The position numbers were made by a program, and so were the translations under genes. The notes under the pieces are model-generated. The model saw only the letters and a program-made list of their open reading frames with translations. It did not search any database and had not been told where the DNA came from. Shown here piece after piece: positions 9,849 through 18,918 of a stretch of DNA of 23,707 nucleotides. How positions within the stretch are numbered: the stretch's first letter is position 1; each line of letters starts with the position of its first letter. Location of the stretch: contig NW_003546271.1 in assembly GCF_000090795.2 (NCBI RefSeq), forward strand, positions 119,792-143,498, in the 5' to 3' direction. This DNA is from Amphimedon queenslandica. Taxonomy: Eukaryota; Porifera; Demospongiae; Haplosclerida; Niphatidae.

Positions 9849-9972
9849 GGAACATAAGCAACACCTTCACTCAGTGTTGGAGTGATTCAATAAGCATGGC
9901 ATTGTCCAGAGCAACATAAGCAACAACTTCACATAGTAGTTGAGTGTTTCAGTAACCATGGCATTGTCATCA
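9849..9972 (+). repeat. 62-bp imperfect tandem duplication inside RT
   Basis: AACATAAGCAACACCTTCAC at 9851 recurs as AACATAAGCAACAACTTCAC at 9913, and GGCATTGTC at 9899 recurs at 9960-9961, so the period is 62 bp. Both copies read as the same RT segment just after the catalytic box (E-H-K-Q-x-L-H ... HGIV). The copies differ at many bases, and the length is not a multiple of three. Confidence 0.8.
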
Positions 9973-10269
9973 ATCAAAACAACTGTGACTTTTGGGTATT
10001 GCAAATCACTTTCCTCAGTCATTTAGTCGATCAGCAAGGTATCTGCCCACATATAGAGAAAGTCAAAGCACTCTGCGCCTTTCCTTTACCAACAGCTCAA
10101 CATAAACTTCGTGAGTTTTAGGGGCTAGTTAACTTTATAATAGATTAATACTTTATTGTGCATGTGTTCTTCCCCCATTGAATTATTTTCTACGTCTAAA
10201 ATACAAATAGAGAGACATTCAGGGGACAGTTGAAGCCAACATTATCAAGGAGGCTCTCACCCAAGTGAC

Positions 10270-10655
10270 TTTATCTCATGCATAATTGGATACTACTTTG
10301 AGTCTCGCAACTGATGCATCTAATGTAGGCTTATGTAACCATGAGAGCACAGTGGGTTGATGATACTTGGCAACCACTGGCATATTCCCTAGATCTTTTA
10401 AACCACCTGAGAAAGAATGTAGCACGTTTTTGATTTATTTAGCAACTAAACATTTTCGCTACTCTCTGGAGGGTTGATATTTTTACATATTGACCGATCA
10501 TAAACCCCTAACACATCTCCACTCATTTCATTCTGGTCAACTTTCGCCACTAGTTTGACATATGGATTATATTCAGCAGTTCACCTCAGTCATTTGTCAC
10601 GTAAATGGGTCAGCTAACTCAGCTGCAGATGCCCTGTGTTGTGCTAAATATAGGT
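10270..10655 (+). pseudogene. Gypsy 1 RNase H remnant
   Basis: RNase H would remove the RNA template during reverse transcription. LATDASNVGL (about 10300-10330) holds the first catalytic Asp. A partly frameshifted stretch follows with KPPEKECSTF (about 10398-10428) and YLATKHFRYSLEG (about 10436-10475), then ILTDHKPLTHLHS (about 10488-10526) with the conserved TDHKPLT motif. HMDYIQQFTSVI and SANSAADAL (about 10608-10635) give the typical end, where DALSR is expected and DAL-C-C is found. The sequence then runs into the inverted-repeat element at about 10655; the linker to integrase is missing. Confidence 0.85.
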
Positions 10656-11010
10656 TATACACCGAGTAGGAGGGATTCATACTATTTTAATCCCGAGGGC
10701 ACAGCCCGAGTGATTAAATTATGGACAAACACATATGAGTTGTTTATGGAATTGGGAAACAGAGGGCAAAGCCCGAGGTTTACAAATTCCATAAACGCCT
10801 CATAGGAGGTGTTTTTCTGTTTTGAAAATATTCATGTGGACATAGTCATTAGAATTGGTTAATTAGGCTCAAGCAATGGTATTCTGTTGAATGGCTTCCA
10901 TGTAGGGGTCTCCTTAGCATTTTGACACCTCATTTGTATCATTACCATCAATAAGAATTATTTATGAATGGTTTAAAATAGTATGAATCCCGACTAGGAG
11001 GTATATACTG
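10655..11010. mobile_element. Inverted-repeat element (MITE-like) with CCCGAG/GGGC hairpins
   Basis: A perfect 19-bp inverted pair is GGGATTCATACTATTTTAA at 10672-10690 and its complement at 10973-10991. Beyond it, both ends carry CCGAGTAGGAGG (left) and CCGACTAGGAGG (right), which match each other directly, not inverted. Inside, GTTTATGGAATT (about 10740) pairs with AATTCCATAAAC (about 10786), and TTTAATC pairs with GATTAAA around GAGGGCACAGCCCGAG; a second GAGGGCAAAGCCCGAG sits in the other loop. It has no coding capacity. It lies between the Gypsy RNase H and the Crypton-like gene and may be an independent insertion or belong to the same event. Confidence 0.65.
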
Positions 11011-12390
11011 TCTTTAAGCTATATTCACGGTTTTTTTAAATATTATTGAATGTTTTGAACATCATTCATAGTATTATCACGTGACTTGCCACTGAGCACA
11101 TGGCCCATAATAGATGACTTGGAAATTGAGCTTTCTCTAAAAGGAAGAAATTCATAGATGTGAGGGAGAAAGATTTTTGTCTTGGCATCAGAACCACAAG
11201 GATTTACCTCTATTAGTCATTCTCGTTTCAGTCCTGTAACTGAGGCAGATATTTTGGAGAAAATAAAAGGCCATATACCACCATCCACTCGCAAGGCCAC
11301 ATCATTGGCGGTAAAATTTAGGAACAATTGGCGCCACAGTAGAAAGGGGGATATCATGCCTCTGGAACTAGATGTGGTAAGAAATAGTCAGTTACACTAC
11401 TGGTTGCCACACTTTGTCGTGTAAGCTAGGAATACTCAAGGCAAGCCGTACACTTCCGTGAGTCTTTATGGTTTTAGTGCTGGAATCAAACGATATATGA
11501 GGCCATAGAATTCACTCCAATAAAGTGTTGGATATCTAAAATGCATCAATTGTTAATTTTTTCGAGGGGCATTTGACACCTCTTAAAAGAGCTCCAGAAA
11601 GAAGTCATTGCTACTATTAAAAAGCAAATACCTATCATTTCCACTAACCTTGAAGAACGTATGTGGAAGGATGGGCTACTTGGTGATTGTAATCCACATT
11701 TGCTGCCTGACATGATGGTCTACTGTTTGGCTCTTAATTTAGCCCTTAGAAGTGGCAGGGAGCATAGATTGTTTTGTCTAGATATGATTCAGTTAAATGA
11801 GATGAAAATGCATGACCACACATTTTGTACAGTAAAAGAGGGTCTAAAAATAATGCTTGGGGGTTCCAGGAACGTAAGGTGACAAATAAGACTATAGATT
11901 TTTGGAAACAAGGAAGACAGAAAGCGTTGTGTGGTTGAGCTGTACAAAAAGTACATGTCATGCAGGCCAGTGAATGCTCCCCCATATGCATTGTAATTAC
12001 AACCTATGGCCAAACCTTTTCCTAACTAATGGTATATGTCCAGACCAGTGGGACATGACACTCTTAATGAGACAGTGAACCAATTCTGTGACAAAGCAGG
12101 TAAAAAAGGCCACAATTCTTTAATGCGAACGAGTGCAACATGCTCGTTCCAACATGGAGTTGATGAACAGACAAAGTCTGTCACTGGTCATGGATCAACT
12201 GATGCTGTGCATGTTGATAAGAAACTTTCTCATCAAAAAAAAGAGGAACTGAAAGGTATCATTTAAGCTAAGAAAAGGAAGATTACACATGAAGGACAAT
12301 TATGCAAAAGACAAAGAACCAGGAAGCACAGATACAATGAGTTCCACAACTTTACCTTTACTAACTGTACTGAAAACTCCAGTAATTGCT
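11011..12390 (+). mobile_element. Crypton-like (DUF3504 tyrosine recombinase) element, decayed
   Basis: The sequence between the inverted-repeat element and the point where Gypsy integrase resumes (about 12515) carries one gene of the Crypton type. Cryptons have no terminal inverted repeats, so the ends cannot be read directly; the edges given are the limits set by the host element. A 65-bp tandem duplication lies at the right boundary. Confidence 0.65.
11182..12265 (+). pseudogene. Crypton-type tyrosine recombinase with DUF3504 features
   Basis: The protein would be a DNA recombinase moving a Crypton; related DUF3504 domains occur in animal genes such as QRICH1 and the ZMYM family. The N-terminal part, with ILEKIKGHIPPSTRKATSLA and LPHFVV, runs to a TAA at 11422, after which ARNTQGKPYTSVSLYGFSAG continues in the same frame, so the stop is a point mutation. 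A second piece (from about 11612) has MWKDGLLGDCNPHLLPDM and ALRSGREHR with the first catalytic Arg box (about 11735-11760). The last piece (12036-12265) has HNSLMRTSA in place of the H-x-x-R box, then HGVDEQ and TGHGS. The catalytic Tyr, expected in a Y-K-R context, appears to be Asp in VDKK (about 12209-12220). Stops and frameshifts occur elsewhere. The first open frame starts with TTG, so the true start is unknown. Confidence 0.75.
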
Positions 12391-12522
12391 AGTGTTAAAA
12401 TCTCCTTCACAGTACTCTTTAATACTTCGTAAAGTACCTCTTGCTTTCTGTCATAGTTGTTAAAATCTCCTTCACAACACTCTCTAACACTTTGTAAAGT
12501 ACTTCTTGCTTTTTGTCATTCC
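12391..12522. repeat. 65-bp tandem duplication at the right edge of the Crypton-like insertion
   Basis: TGTTAAAATCTCCTTCACA occurs at 12393 and 12458, and the match continues through CTTTGTAAAGTACTTCTTGC with a few differences. The second copy runs directly into the resumed Gypsy 1 pol sequence. There is no clear coding frame across both copies. Confidence 0.85.
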
Positions 12523-13213
12523 ACTATTGTTTGTGATGTAGCTACTGGGATATTACGCCCTTTCGTACCAAGGTCGCTGACATATATGGTAATTTTAGCA
12601 CTACATTCCTTGTCACACCTAGGTATTTATGTATGACAACGATTACTTAACAGTTGTTTTGCCTTGCCTGGTGTTAACTCTGACATTCATAAGTGGACTC
12701 GTCAATGTCTCCAGTATGAACAAGCCAAGGTCCAAAGTCACTGTCTCTCCTCTTTCTGACTTTCCTACTCTACATAAATTTTCTCATATAGCATTCTATT
12801 TAGACCACTACCCGTCTTTTGAGGCTCAACTTATCCACTATTAACTATGGTGGATAGGTTCATTGAATGGCCAGAAGTTGTTCCGCAACCAAATGCAAAT
12901 GCTGAGATAGTAGCATTATGGTCAGTTCTACATGGGTTTCCCGGTTTGGACTCTAATCACTTATTATTAGGGATGAAGGAAGACAGTTGGAGTTATCTAC
13001 ATGGTCTCAACTGATGAGAATCCTTGGTACACATCGTATTGAGACTACTGCATACCATCCCATTGCAAACAGACTAGTGAAGAGACAGCACTGTCCAAAA
13101 AAGCCTGCCATTAAGTGTGTACCGTCTCCTACAGACTGGGTATCTGGACTGCTCTGGATTCTCTTAGGAATTTGCACTGCCATGATAGAGGATATTGGCA
13201 ATACTAGTGCCTA
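12516..13213 (+). pseudogene. Gypsy 1 integrase remnant
   Basis: Integrase would insert the cDNA. STIVCDVATG (from about 12522) and PFVPRSL lead into LHSLSHLGI (about 12600), the His pair of the HHCC zinc site; the second Cys of the Cys pair is Tyr (CLQYEQ, about 12700). VDRFIEWPEVVP (about 12848-12885) begins the catalytic core, where VDRF holds the first Asp. A frameshifted stretch follows, then RDEGRQLE (about 12970) with the second Asp, and TTAYHPIANRLVKR (about 13039-13083), where the catalytic Glu of the expected V-E-R is Lys. LGICTAMIEDIGNTSA ends at 13213, short of the family's C-terminus. Confidence 0.85.
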
Positions 13214-13559
13214 ATGGTGTAATATATAACAAGAGTGACTGATCAGACTCAGTTCTAATCATATGAGGTCAGTTACATTTCTACTACTACTTTTCACTAT
13301 TCTTTTCTTTGTTTCAAGTACAGTTTATACGAGGAGTGACTGATCAAACAGAGTTTAAGGCTGTGTTTACACAGCAACGCAAGACGCATTGTTTTATACA
13401 CAATACACTTTCAGCACTGTTTTGTTTCGATAAAGATTAATCAAGATTCTATCACGTTTTCATTTTTTCTATTTTTGTAAGCGCAGCCTTAATTTTTGGA
13501 GGTGTTTTTTATGAAGTATTTTCTGTTCTATTTACATTTCAGTCTTTCTTCTAGTTGCA
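13214..13559. repeat. Satellite unit between the two Gypsy elements
   Basis: From GTGTAATATATAACAAGAG the sequence follows the unit order seen at 5655-7054. It has the module with TGACTGATCAGACTC, the marker AAGGCTGTGTTTACACAG (about 13357) and the inverted partner TTTGTAAGCGCAGCC (about 13475). It stops at GTTTC (13560-13564), where Gypsy element 2 was inserted. Confidence 0.85.
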
Positions 13560-13564
13560 GTTTC
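13560..13564. repeat. Target-site duplication GTTTC (left copy) of Gypsy element 2
   Basis: The matching copy is at 19191-19195. Both sit in the same place of the satellite unit (TTTGTTTCATAG), confirming the insertion point. Confidence 0.85.
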
Positions 13565-13985
13565 TGTGATAATGGTGCTTTGACATTTATGCATTTATGT
13601 ACATGTACACGTAACTACAATATTCTGTTATTATTATTATTGCTATGTACTCGTTGTTGTTATTATTGTTGTTACTATAATTATTATCATTGTTATTATT
13701 ATTGTTATTGTTACTTGTGTTATTCTTATTGTGGCCATTATTATTTCGATTTATAATTATGCAGACTGTCAATATGACATATGATGTATTATGATTTTTA
13801 GTTTATAACTGCATGCTTTGACTGTATGTGTTCATTTGTATGTTCATTCATTTCTTCTTCCTTCTATATTATTTTCATTCTCATTTTAAGTCCTCTTTGA
13901 ACCTAGCGAGTTTGCCATTCTGACATCGCTCATTTGTGTTCTACTTGGTTGCTATACAATTCCATTCCCGGTTCCCAACATTACA
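13565..13985 (+). repeat. 5' LTR of Gypsy element 2 (421 bp)
   Basis: Bounded by TGTGATAATGG and AACATTACA. The right 225 bp (from GCAGAC at 13761) match 16295-16521 plus 19174-19190, the remnant 3' LTR, with many substitutions and small indels, so the insertion is old. The left part (13565-13760) has no second copy because the 3' LTR lost it. It contains a TTA/TTG-rich microsatellite. Confidence 0.85.
13619..13752. repeat. TTA/TTG-rich simple repeat inside the 5' LTR
   Basis: An interrupted run of TTATTATTATTA and GTTGTTGTTATTATTG-type triplets. It creates a false Tyr/Cys-rich frame on the plus strand and a false poly-Asn frame on the minus strand. Confidence 0.9.
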
Positions 13986-13986
13986 C

Positions 13987-14003
13987 TAGCGACGAGGTAA
14001 ACG
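13987..14003 (+). promoter_or_regulatory. Putative primer-binding site of Gypsy element 2
   Basis: TAGCGACGAGGTAAACG directly follows the LTR end. Its position, and the resemblance to TGGCGACGAGG-type sites that follow the LTR in other Gypsy elements, suggest a tRNA primer site with one changed base. The tRNA is not identified. Confidence 0.4.
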
Positions 14004-14006
14004 GTT

Positions 14007-14775
14007 ATGGCAACTCATGGGAAGATGTCTGCATTCGATCCAGCAAAAGAAACCTGGACTATATACATGGAACGCTTACAGTTCTACTTTCTAGCAAATG
14101 GCATCACAGAAGAGGACAAAATGAAAGCAGTGTTGCTTACTGTGTGTGGGGCACCTACTTATCAACTCCTAAGGGGACTACTTCAACAACAAACCCCACT
14201 CAATGCCTCATTTGATGAAGTAAACACCAAACTGGGGGAGCATTACAGTCCCAAACACTCTAGCATTGTGCAGAGATATACTTTTCACACAAGAGTCAGA
14301 CATCAGCAGGAGTCAGTAGCTGACAATGTGGTAGCACTTCATGACATTGGGGAGCATTGTGAGTTTGGATACTCCTTAAATGACATGATTTGTGTAACTT
14401 GTCTGTGGCATTAACAATTCTAGAATACAAATCCTCTTGCTACAGGAGCAAGACAGGCTGACTTATGAAGTAGCAATCAAGACAGCACAGACCATGGAAC
14501 TGGCATCACAAAATGCACAAGATATGTCCAAGCAGCTCTCAAGCTCCAGTGAACCAAAAGAAACATCAAAGAGAGCAACACAAGACGCCGAAAGAAATCG
14601 AATGCTACAAATGCGGTGGTAGGCACTATGCTACCCATTGTCATTTTAAAGATGTCAACTGTCGCAGCTGTGGTAACAAAGGTCATCTAGCAAAGGTCTG
14701 TTGTAGCTCTAAGAAAGATCCAACAACCAGTCTCACCAGAAACCATCCAGATCTGTTAATAAGACCCCATTAAAA
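14007..14775 (+). pseudogene. gag: Gypsy 2 Gag with two CCHC zinc knuckles
   Basis: Gag would build the particle and bind RNA. ATG at 14007 lies 21 bases after the LTR and opens 135 codons with WTIYMERLQFYFLANGI, KAVLLTVCGAPTYQLLRGL and SVADNVVALHDIGEHCEFG, the typical retrotransposon Gag helices. A frameshift near 14390 moves to the frame with LLLQEQDRLTYEVAIKTAQT (about 14437-14500). Another shift near 14600 leads to the nucleocapsid part, where CYKCGGRHYATHC and CRSCGNKGHLAKVC (about 14605-14705) each fit C-x2-C-x4-H-x4-C. Gag of this type usually reads in one frame to the protease, so three frames mean decay. Confidence 0.9.
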
Positions 14776-14859
14776 TACAATGCCCATTCATTGGATCACA
14801 AACCAAATCTTCATCATTCAGCTACTGTTCCAGAGGACTCCCAAGGCTATTCTTTGTTC

Positions 14860-15202
14860 ACTCTACCTGGTAATGTCCAACCTATTGTACTCATAACGGA
14901 AGTGAATGGTTCAGACCTTTGAATGGAAATGGACACAGGAGCCTCCCTATCTCTCATTAGTGAACAGACATACACAAACATGTCTCATGCATTACCCCTT
15001 AACACAACTTAATGTTGTTTTGTCCACTTTTACAATGAAAAAGATCCGTCCAATTGGTACAATAGATGTCACTGTACGATACAATTCTCAACAAGTTACA
15101 GTTCCCATGCTAGTCATCCCTGGCCTAGGACCCAGTCTGGTAGGACAAAACAGGCTGGAAAAGATCAAGCTGGACTGGTCTCACTTAAAGTTGTTAACGT
15201 TT
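14860..15202 (+). pseudogene. Gypsy 2 aspartic protease remnant
   Basis: LITEVNGSD leads to a TGA near 14918, then EMDTGASLSLIS carries the retropepsin DTGA active site (about 14932-14943). After a frameshift near 15000, KIRPIGTIDVTVRYNSQQVT and MLVIPGLGPSLVGQNRLEKI (about 15040-15165) give the usual second half, with a GPSLVGQN stretch where the family has GPSLLGRN. The DTG is intact and the frame is broken. Confidence 0.85.
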
Positions 15203-16294
15203 TTTCTTCCATAGAGGATGTAATGCAGAAACATAAAGAAGTTTTTTGTCCAAAGATTGGGAAATTGAAGGTTCTTGGGGCAAAGCTCTATGTTGATTCT
15301 CAAGCTCGACCTCATTTCTATTGTTCACGAACAGTTCCGCATTGTCTTAGGGATAAAGTGGCTCAGGAGTTGCGACGGCTGGAAGAGCTGGAGGTCATCA
15401 CCCCAGTCAAGCATTCCAAGTTGGCAGCATTGGTGGTACCGATAGTCAAAGAAGACGGATCCATTTGTCTTGGCGGTGACTATAATGTAACAATCAATCC
15501 AGCCGTGCTTCCAATCCTTATCCTCTCCAGAGAGTCGATGGTCTGTTCACTGCACTTTCTGGAGGCAAGTTATTTTCCAAATTGGACTTGAAACATGCCT
15601 ATTTACAAGTTCCTGTAGACGAAGAGTCAGAATATAATCGCCTCCCTTTTGGCATCTCTACAGCTCCTTCCATTTTTCAGAGGATAATGGAAAACCTCCT
15701 CAAAGATACTACTTAGGTATGAGTCTACTTAAACGACATCCTCCTGTCTGGAAAGACAGATTCTGAGCACTTACGAAACCTAGATTTTGTGTTGAAATGT
15801 TTGGAGCTATTGGGTCTTACACTTAAGCAGTCGAACTGTACTTTCGTGGCTCCATCTGTCCAATATCTGGGACATGTCATTGATGCTTTCACCCAGCTGA
15901 AGCAAAAATAAGAGCCATTAAAGAGGCTCCAGCTCCATTCAATGTCTTTGAGCTTAAATCATTTCTAGGCTTACTTAATTACTATCACAAGTTCCTTCCA
16001 GACATAGCTACCACGTTAGCACCTCTACATTCACTTCTCCACAAAAATATTAATTGGAAATCAGGCCAATCTCAAGCAGAATCGTTAAAGATAGTCCAAT
16101 CACTTCTACATTCTAATTTTCTCCTGGTCTATTATGATGACACTAAACCTCTCACTCTGTGAAATGATGCCTCTCCATATGGAATAGGAGCAGTGCTGTG
16201 CCACTGGATGGCAGATAGTTCAGAACGACCAATTGCTTTTGCCTCCCGCACCCTGTCCAGTGCAGAAAAGAACTATTCTCAGATAGAGAAAGAG
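15203..16294 (+). pseudogene. pol: Gypsy 2 reverse transcriptase and partial RNase H
   Basis: KHKEVFCPKIGKLK starts the pol leader. VPHCLRDKVAQELRRLEELE and VVPIVKEDGS-ICLGGDYNVT (about 15415-15488) are the first RT blocks. After a frameshift near 15510, LSGGKLFSKLDLKHAYLQVP (about 15557-15616) carries the next. VDEESE joins directly to LPFGIS, so a dozen or so residues normally between them are missing in frame. The catalytic box reads Y-L-N-D (15726-15737), with Asn replacing one Asp, and stops lie just before it. LGHVIDA, KSFLGLLNYYHKFLPDIA and HSLLHKNINW (about 15955-16060) complete the RT connection. RNase H has [12 protein letters not shown] (about 16160-16197) and [14 protein letters not shown], ending at 16294 where LTR sequence begins. 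Confidence 0.9.
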
Positions 16295-16521
16295 GCAGAC
16301 TGTCAATATGATATCAGTACTATGATTTTTAGTATATATGTGCATGCTTTTACTGCATTTGTTGTTTAATTGTTTCTTCATATATTTCTTCTTCCTTCTA
16401 CTTTATTGTTTCCATTCTCACTGTTTGAACCTAGCCAGTTTGCCATTCTCACATTGCTGAGATATGCGTGTTCTTCGATCACTAATTTGTTTTCTTCTTG
16501 ATTGCTATACAATTCCATTCC
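16295..16521 (+). repeat. 3' LTR of Gypsy element 2, left remnant
   Basis: From GCAGACTGTCAATATG the sequence matches the right part of the 5' LTR (13761 onward) with many differences. Its own left third is missing: RNase H joins the LTR at GCAGAC, which occurs in both. It is cut at ATTCC (16517-16521) by the hAT element. Confidence 0.85.
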
Positions 16522-16626
16522 CAGGGCTTCATTTAGGGGGGGCGCTCGCCCCCCCTTTGGTGGGTGAGTGCCCCCCCTTGATTGACTATTAACATGAAAA
16601 ATTTCATTAAAAATAAACAACATTAG

Positions 16627-18807
16627 TTAAACTATTATCCTTCTGTTTTTTCTGTTCCAAATGTCGATTTCCTCTAGCTGGTCATCATTAAGTTGATTAG
16701 GGGTCTCTATAGCTATTTTCATTAGATGAGATAGACTTTTGTCACTGAGGCTGCTTCGTAACCGAGTTTTAATGACTTTTATCTGTGAGAAGCTCCTTTC
16801 CACTGACGCTGTTTTAACTGGTATAGTTAGGCAGATTTAAGCTATTGTACTTAGGTTAGGAAAAATTGTCTTCATCATGTCATTAACGAGTTCTTTTAGT
16901 TGAGTCTTCATACTATCTTCAGGTTTCTTTAACAGTAGCTGACGATATGTTTTCCACTCTGTGACAATAACAGGGGTGATAATAGCCTCTCTAGTTATTG
17001 ATTCGCCAAGAAGTGTCTCAGCTTGCTTTGGTGCCCCATAGTGCTCTAAAATTGTTCAGATTTGCTGCTCTCCATACTTTGATATCTCAGAAGATGTTAC
17101 TTTTTTTGCTGTCTTAGGATCAAAAATACTTAATGCTGACACAATTGCACTCGATAAAGCAAAACGACTTGAAATATTTTCCTTTAAACATTTCACAAAT
17201 GGCTTTACTGTTCAATCTTGAAAGTCAGCAATATCTTCTGATGTTATTGTGATTCCCAGTTCATTAAAAGAATTAGGCTTGTCTAGCAGCTCGAGAATAT
17301 AATTAGCTGCTAGCTGAATAGCATCATCTAATGTATGTAGAGTAGTATCAACCATACAGGCTATCACAGACAAATCTAGATTCTCAGTCTGAAGAGTCCT
17401 GCTCAATTTAGCCACCTGAGGAAGAACATAATTCAGCATGTGAATAGCTGCAACTGTTGACTTCATGCTAAAAGCTTTACTAAGACCCCGTGCTTCAGGT
17501 TCATGACTATCCTCATAAATGCTATTGAGTGCACAGACAATAGCTAGGTAGCTTGCTTTGACAGCTTGAACTGATCTGTCGTGTGCCAACCATCTTGTGT
17601 CAGAGGGTTTGATGACCTTTAGTTCTGGAAGATTAAGCACTTAGTGGACCAATTTTAGAGACTCGACTCTCTTTGGAGAGAAATGAATGAACTTCCATAG
17701 AGATGTTAATGTCACATACACGTGTTTGATTCCATTAGTAAAATTTGCAGCCTTGACACAAGCTAGTTGTAGCAAATGGCAATGGCAATGCAAAAACAAA
17801 GCATGAGGTGCCAACTTTTTGATTCTAGTCTGCACTCCAGTCCGTTTCCCAGCAAATGTGCTGGCTCCATCAAAACCCATTCCTATGATTTTACTAACTT
17901 GAAGATTCTTTTCATTTAAACATTCTATTAAAGCTAAATAAATGCTCTCGGCGTTTCCTTGATTCAAATGAAGTACTTCCAAAAAATGTTCTACTGGTAC
18001 ACCATCTTCCCAACGACAAATACTGCCATCTCGTCAATAGTGGCAATATCTGTACATTCGTCAGCCATGAAACTAAAATATTGAGCCTTGTTAAGACGCT
18101 TCAGTATCGATTCCTCAACCCATCTTCCTAGAGATTCCATAAACTCTACCACAGCTACATGTGAAGTATATACAGCATTTCTTCCGGTCTGATCCAGAAA
18201 ATTTCTCAAGTGTTCACCACCACATGATACTACCAAATCAACAAGCCCATCAAAATTAGTAGTATTAGGAATACGGTGCCGAGCAAGAAAGTGTGCGCAT
18301 CGAAAGAATGATTTAACTGCTACTTGATTGATTCTACGATCCTGTTCTGCCACATTTTGTAGCTGTTGAACAACCGATCCACTGTGCTGTGTTGATAAAG
18401 TTCCTTGGTAGGCCTTTATATGTGTATTGGTCTGTGAGTGAGCCTTCATCTTTTCAACAGCTTTTTTCCAGTTTCTGAATGGTGTGGTTGTCCAGACTCC
18501 CCCTGTTCGCTCAAGCGATCTTTCCGATGTCCTACAAATCTTGCAAAAAGCACCATCAATATCAGCATTGTACTCCAGCCAAGTAGATTCCTTTTCCCAT
18601 TTATTTTGACACTTCCTGTTGCTACTAGCTTTGGTTGATCGACATTTAGACTGTTTGCTATTTGAAGGTAGGCTAGTAGTCTTGCTGACACATGGCTTCT
18701 TAGCTGGTGGAATCTCCAGCTCTTCCTCACTACTACTGCTATCATCTGGCACAACTGGAAGGAAATGGCTTGTTGGAATGTGACTTAAAGTAAGATGTAA
18801 TGTCCAT
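16627..18807 (-). pseudogene. hAT transposase with TTF-type zinc finger and C-terminal dimerisation domain
   Basis: The transposase would bind the element ends and cut and paste them. ATG at 18807 opens MDITSYFKSH, the usual hAT N-terminus, then a frameshift near 18750 leads into an acidic DDSSSSEEELE stretch; the GTG at 18752 is not the real start. A zinc finger follows: C-x2-C (FCKICR, about 18535-18548) and two His (KAHSQTNTHIKAY). The RNase H-like core shows MADECTDIATIDEM (about 18020-18065), GFDGASTFAGKRTGVQTRIK and HCHCHLLQLA (about 17760-17810). The C-terminal dimerisation block reads TASVERSFSQIKVIKTRLRS and SHLMKIAIETP (about 16700-16800). It ends with TAA at 16627. A frameshift near 18030, TAA at 17641, TGA at 17212 and 17056, and TAA at 16837 inactivate it. 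At roughly 700 codons it is full length for the family. Confidence 0.9.
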
Positions 18808-18918
18808 TTTAGGCTGTAACTGACTCACTTCTTAGTTCTAGTATAATTTTAACAACTACAGCTGGTAGATATGTGTGATCAATATGAATATAATTATCAC
18901 CCCAGCAGTACATTGTTT

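Larger units (their letters stand above)
8740..10135 (+). pseudogene. pol: Gypsy 1 reverse transcriptase remnant, split by an insertion
   Basis: RT copies element RNA into DNA. The leader VLRDFPAVVQIT (about 8750) is typical of pol between protease and RT. MLQQGIIHPSSS (about 8852-8887) and, in another frame, [14 protein letters not shown] (about 8930-8970) cover the first RT blocks. KLYLVCAYHQIPMKPANIPK (about 9035-9095) and GLFEFVRM carry the next ones. The chain reaches FVY at 9190-9198, exactly before the catalytic box, and is then interrupted; DDILIAS resumes at 9817. After it come HGIV (about 9896) and, past a 62-bp duplication, LVDQQGICPHIEKVKAL (about 10025-10080) and PLPTAQHKLREF, the usual end of the RT region. 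Many stops are present. Confidence 0.85.
7055..13213 (+). mobile_element. Gypsy/Ty3 retrotransposon 1, 3'-truncated, with nested insertions
   Basis: Gag, protease, RT, RNase H and integrase remnants appear in canonical Gypsy order on the plus strand. The left edge is placed at TGTGGTATGC (7055), where the satellite stops; this is the likely LTR start, although no second LTR is left to confirm it. The element stops inside integrase at 13213, where satellite of a different phase begins, so the 3' LTR and the integrase C-terminus were lost by deletion. Three other elements interrupt it (about 9206-9816, 10655-11010 and 11010-12390). All coding parts are riddled with stops and frameshifts. Confidence 0.85.

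Noticed and set aside
11746..12013. Two overlapping minus-strand frames
   Set aside because: They lie antisense to the Crypton-type recombinase, which has recognisable motifs on the plus strand.
13496..13772. Cys/Tyr-rich plus frame and Asn-rich minus frame
   Set aside because: Both arise from the TTA/TTG simple repeat in the Gypsy 2 LTR.
16530..16580. GC-rich hairpin with G and C runs as a transcription terminator
   Set aside because: It is the subterminal region of the hAT element, and similar runs occur at the other end; intrinsic terminators are a bacterial feature.
18438..18638. Plus-strand frame of 66 codons
   Set aside because: It is antisense to the zinc-finger region of the hAT transposase.
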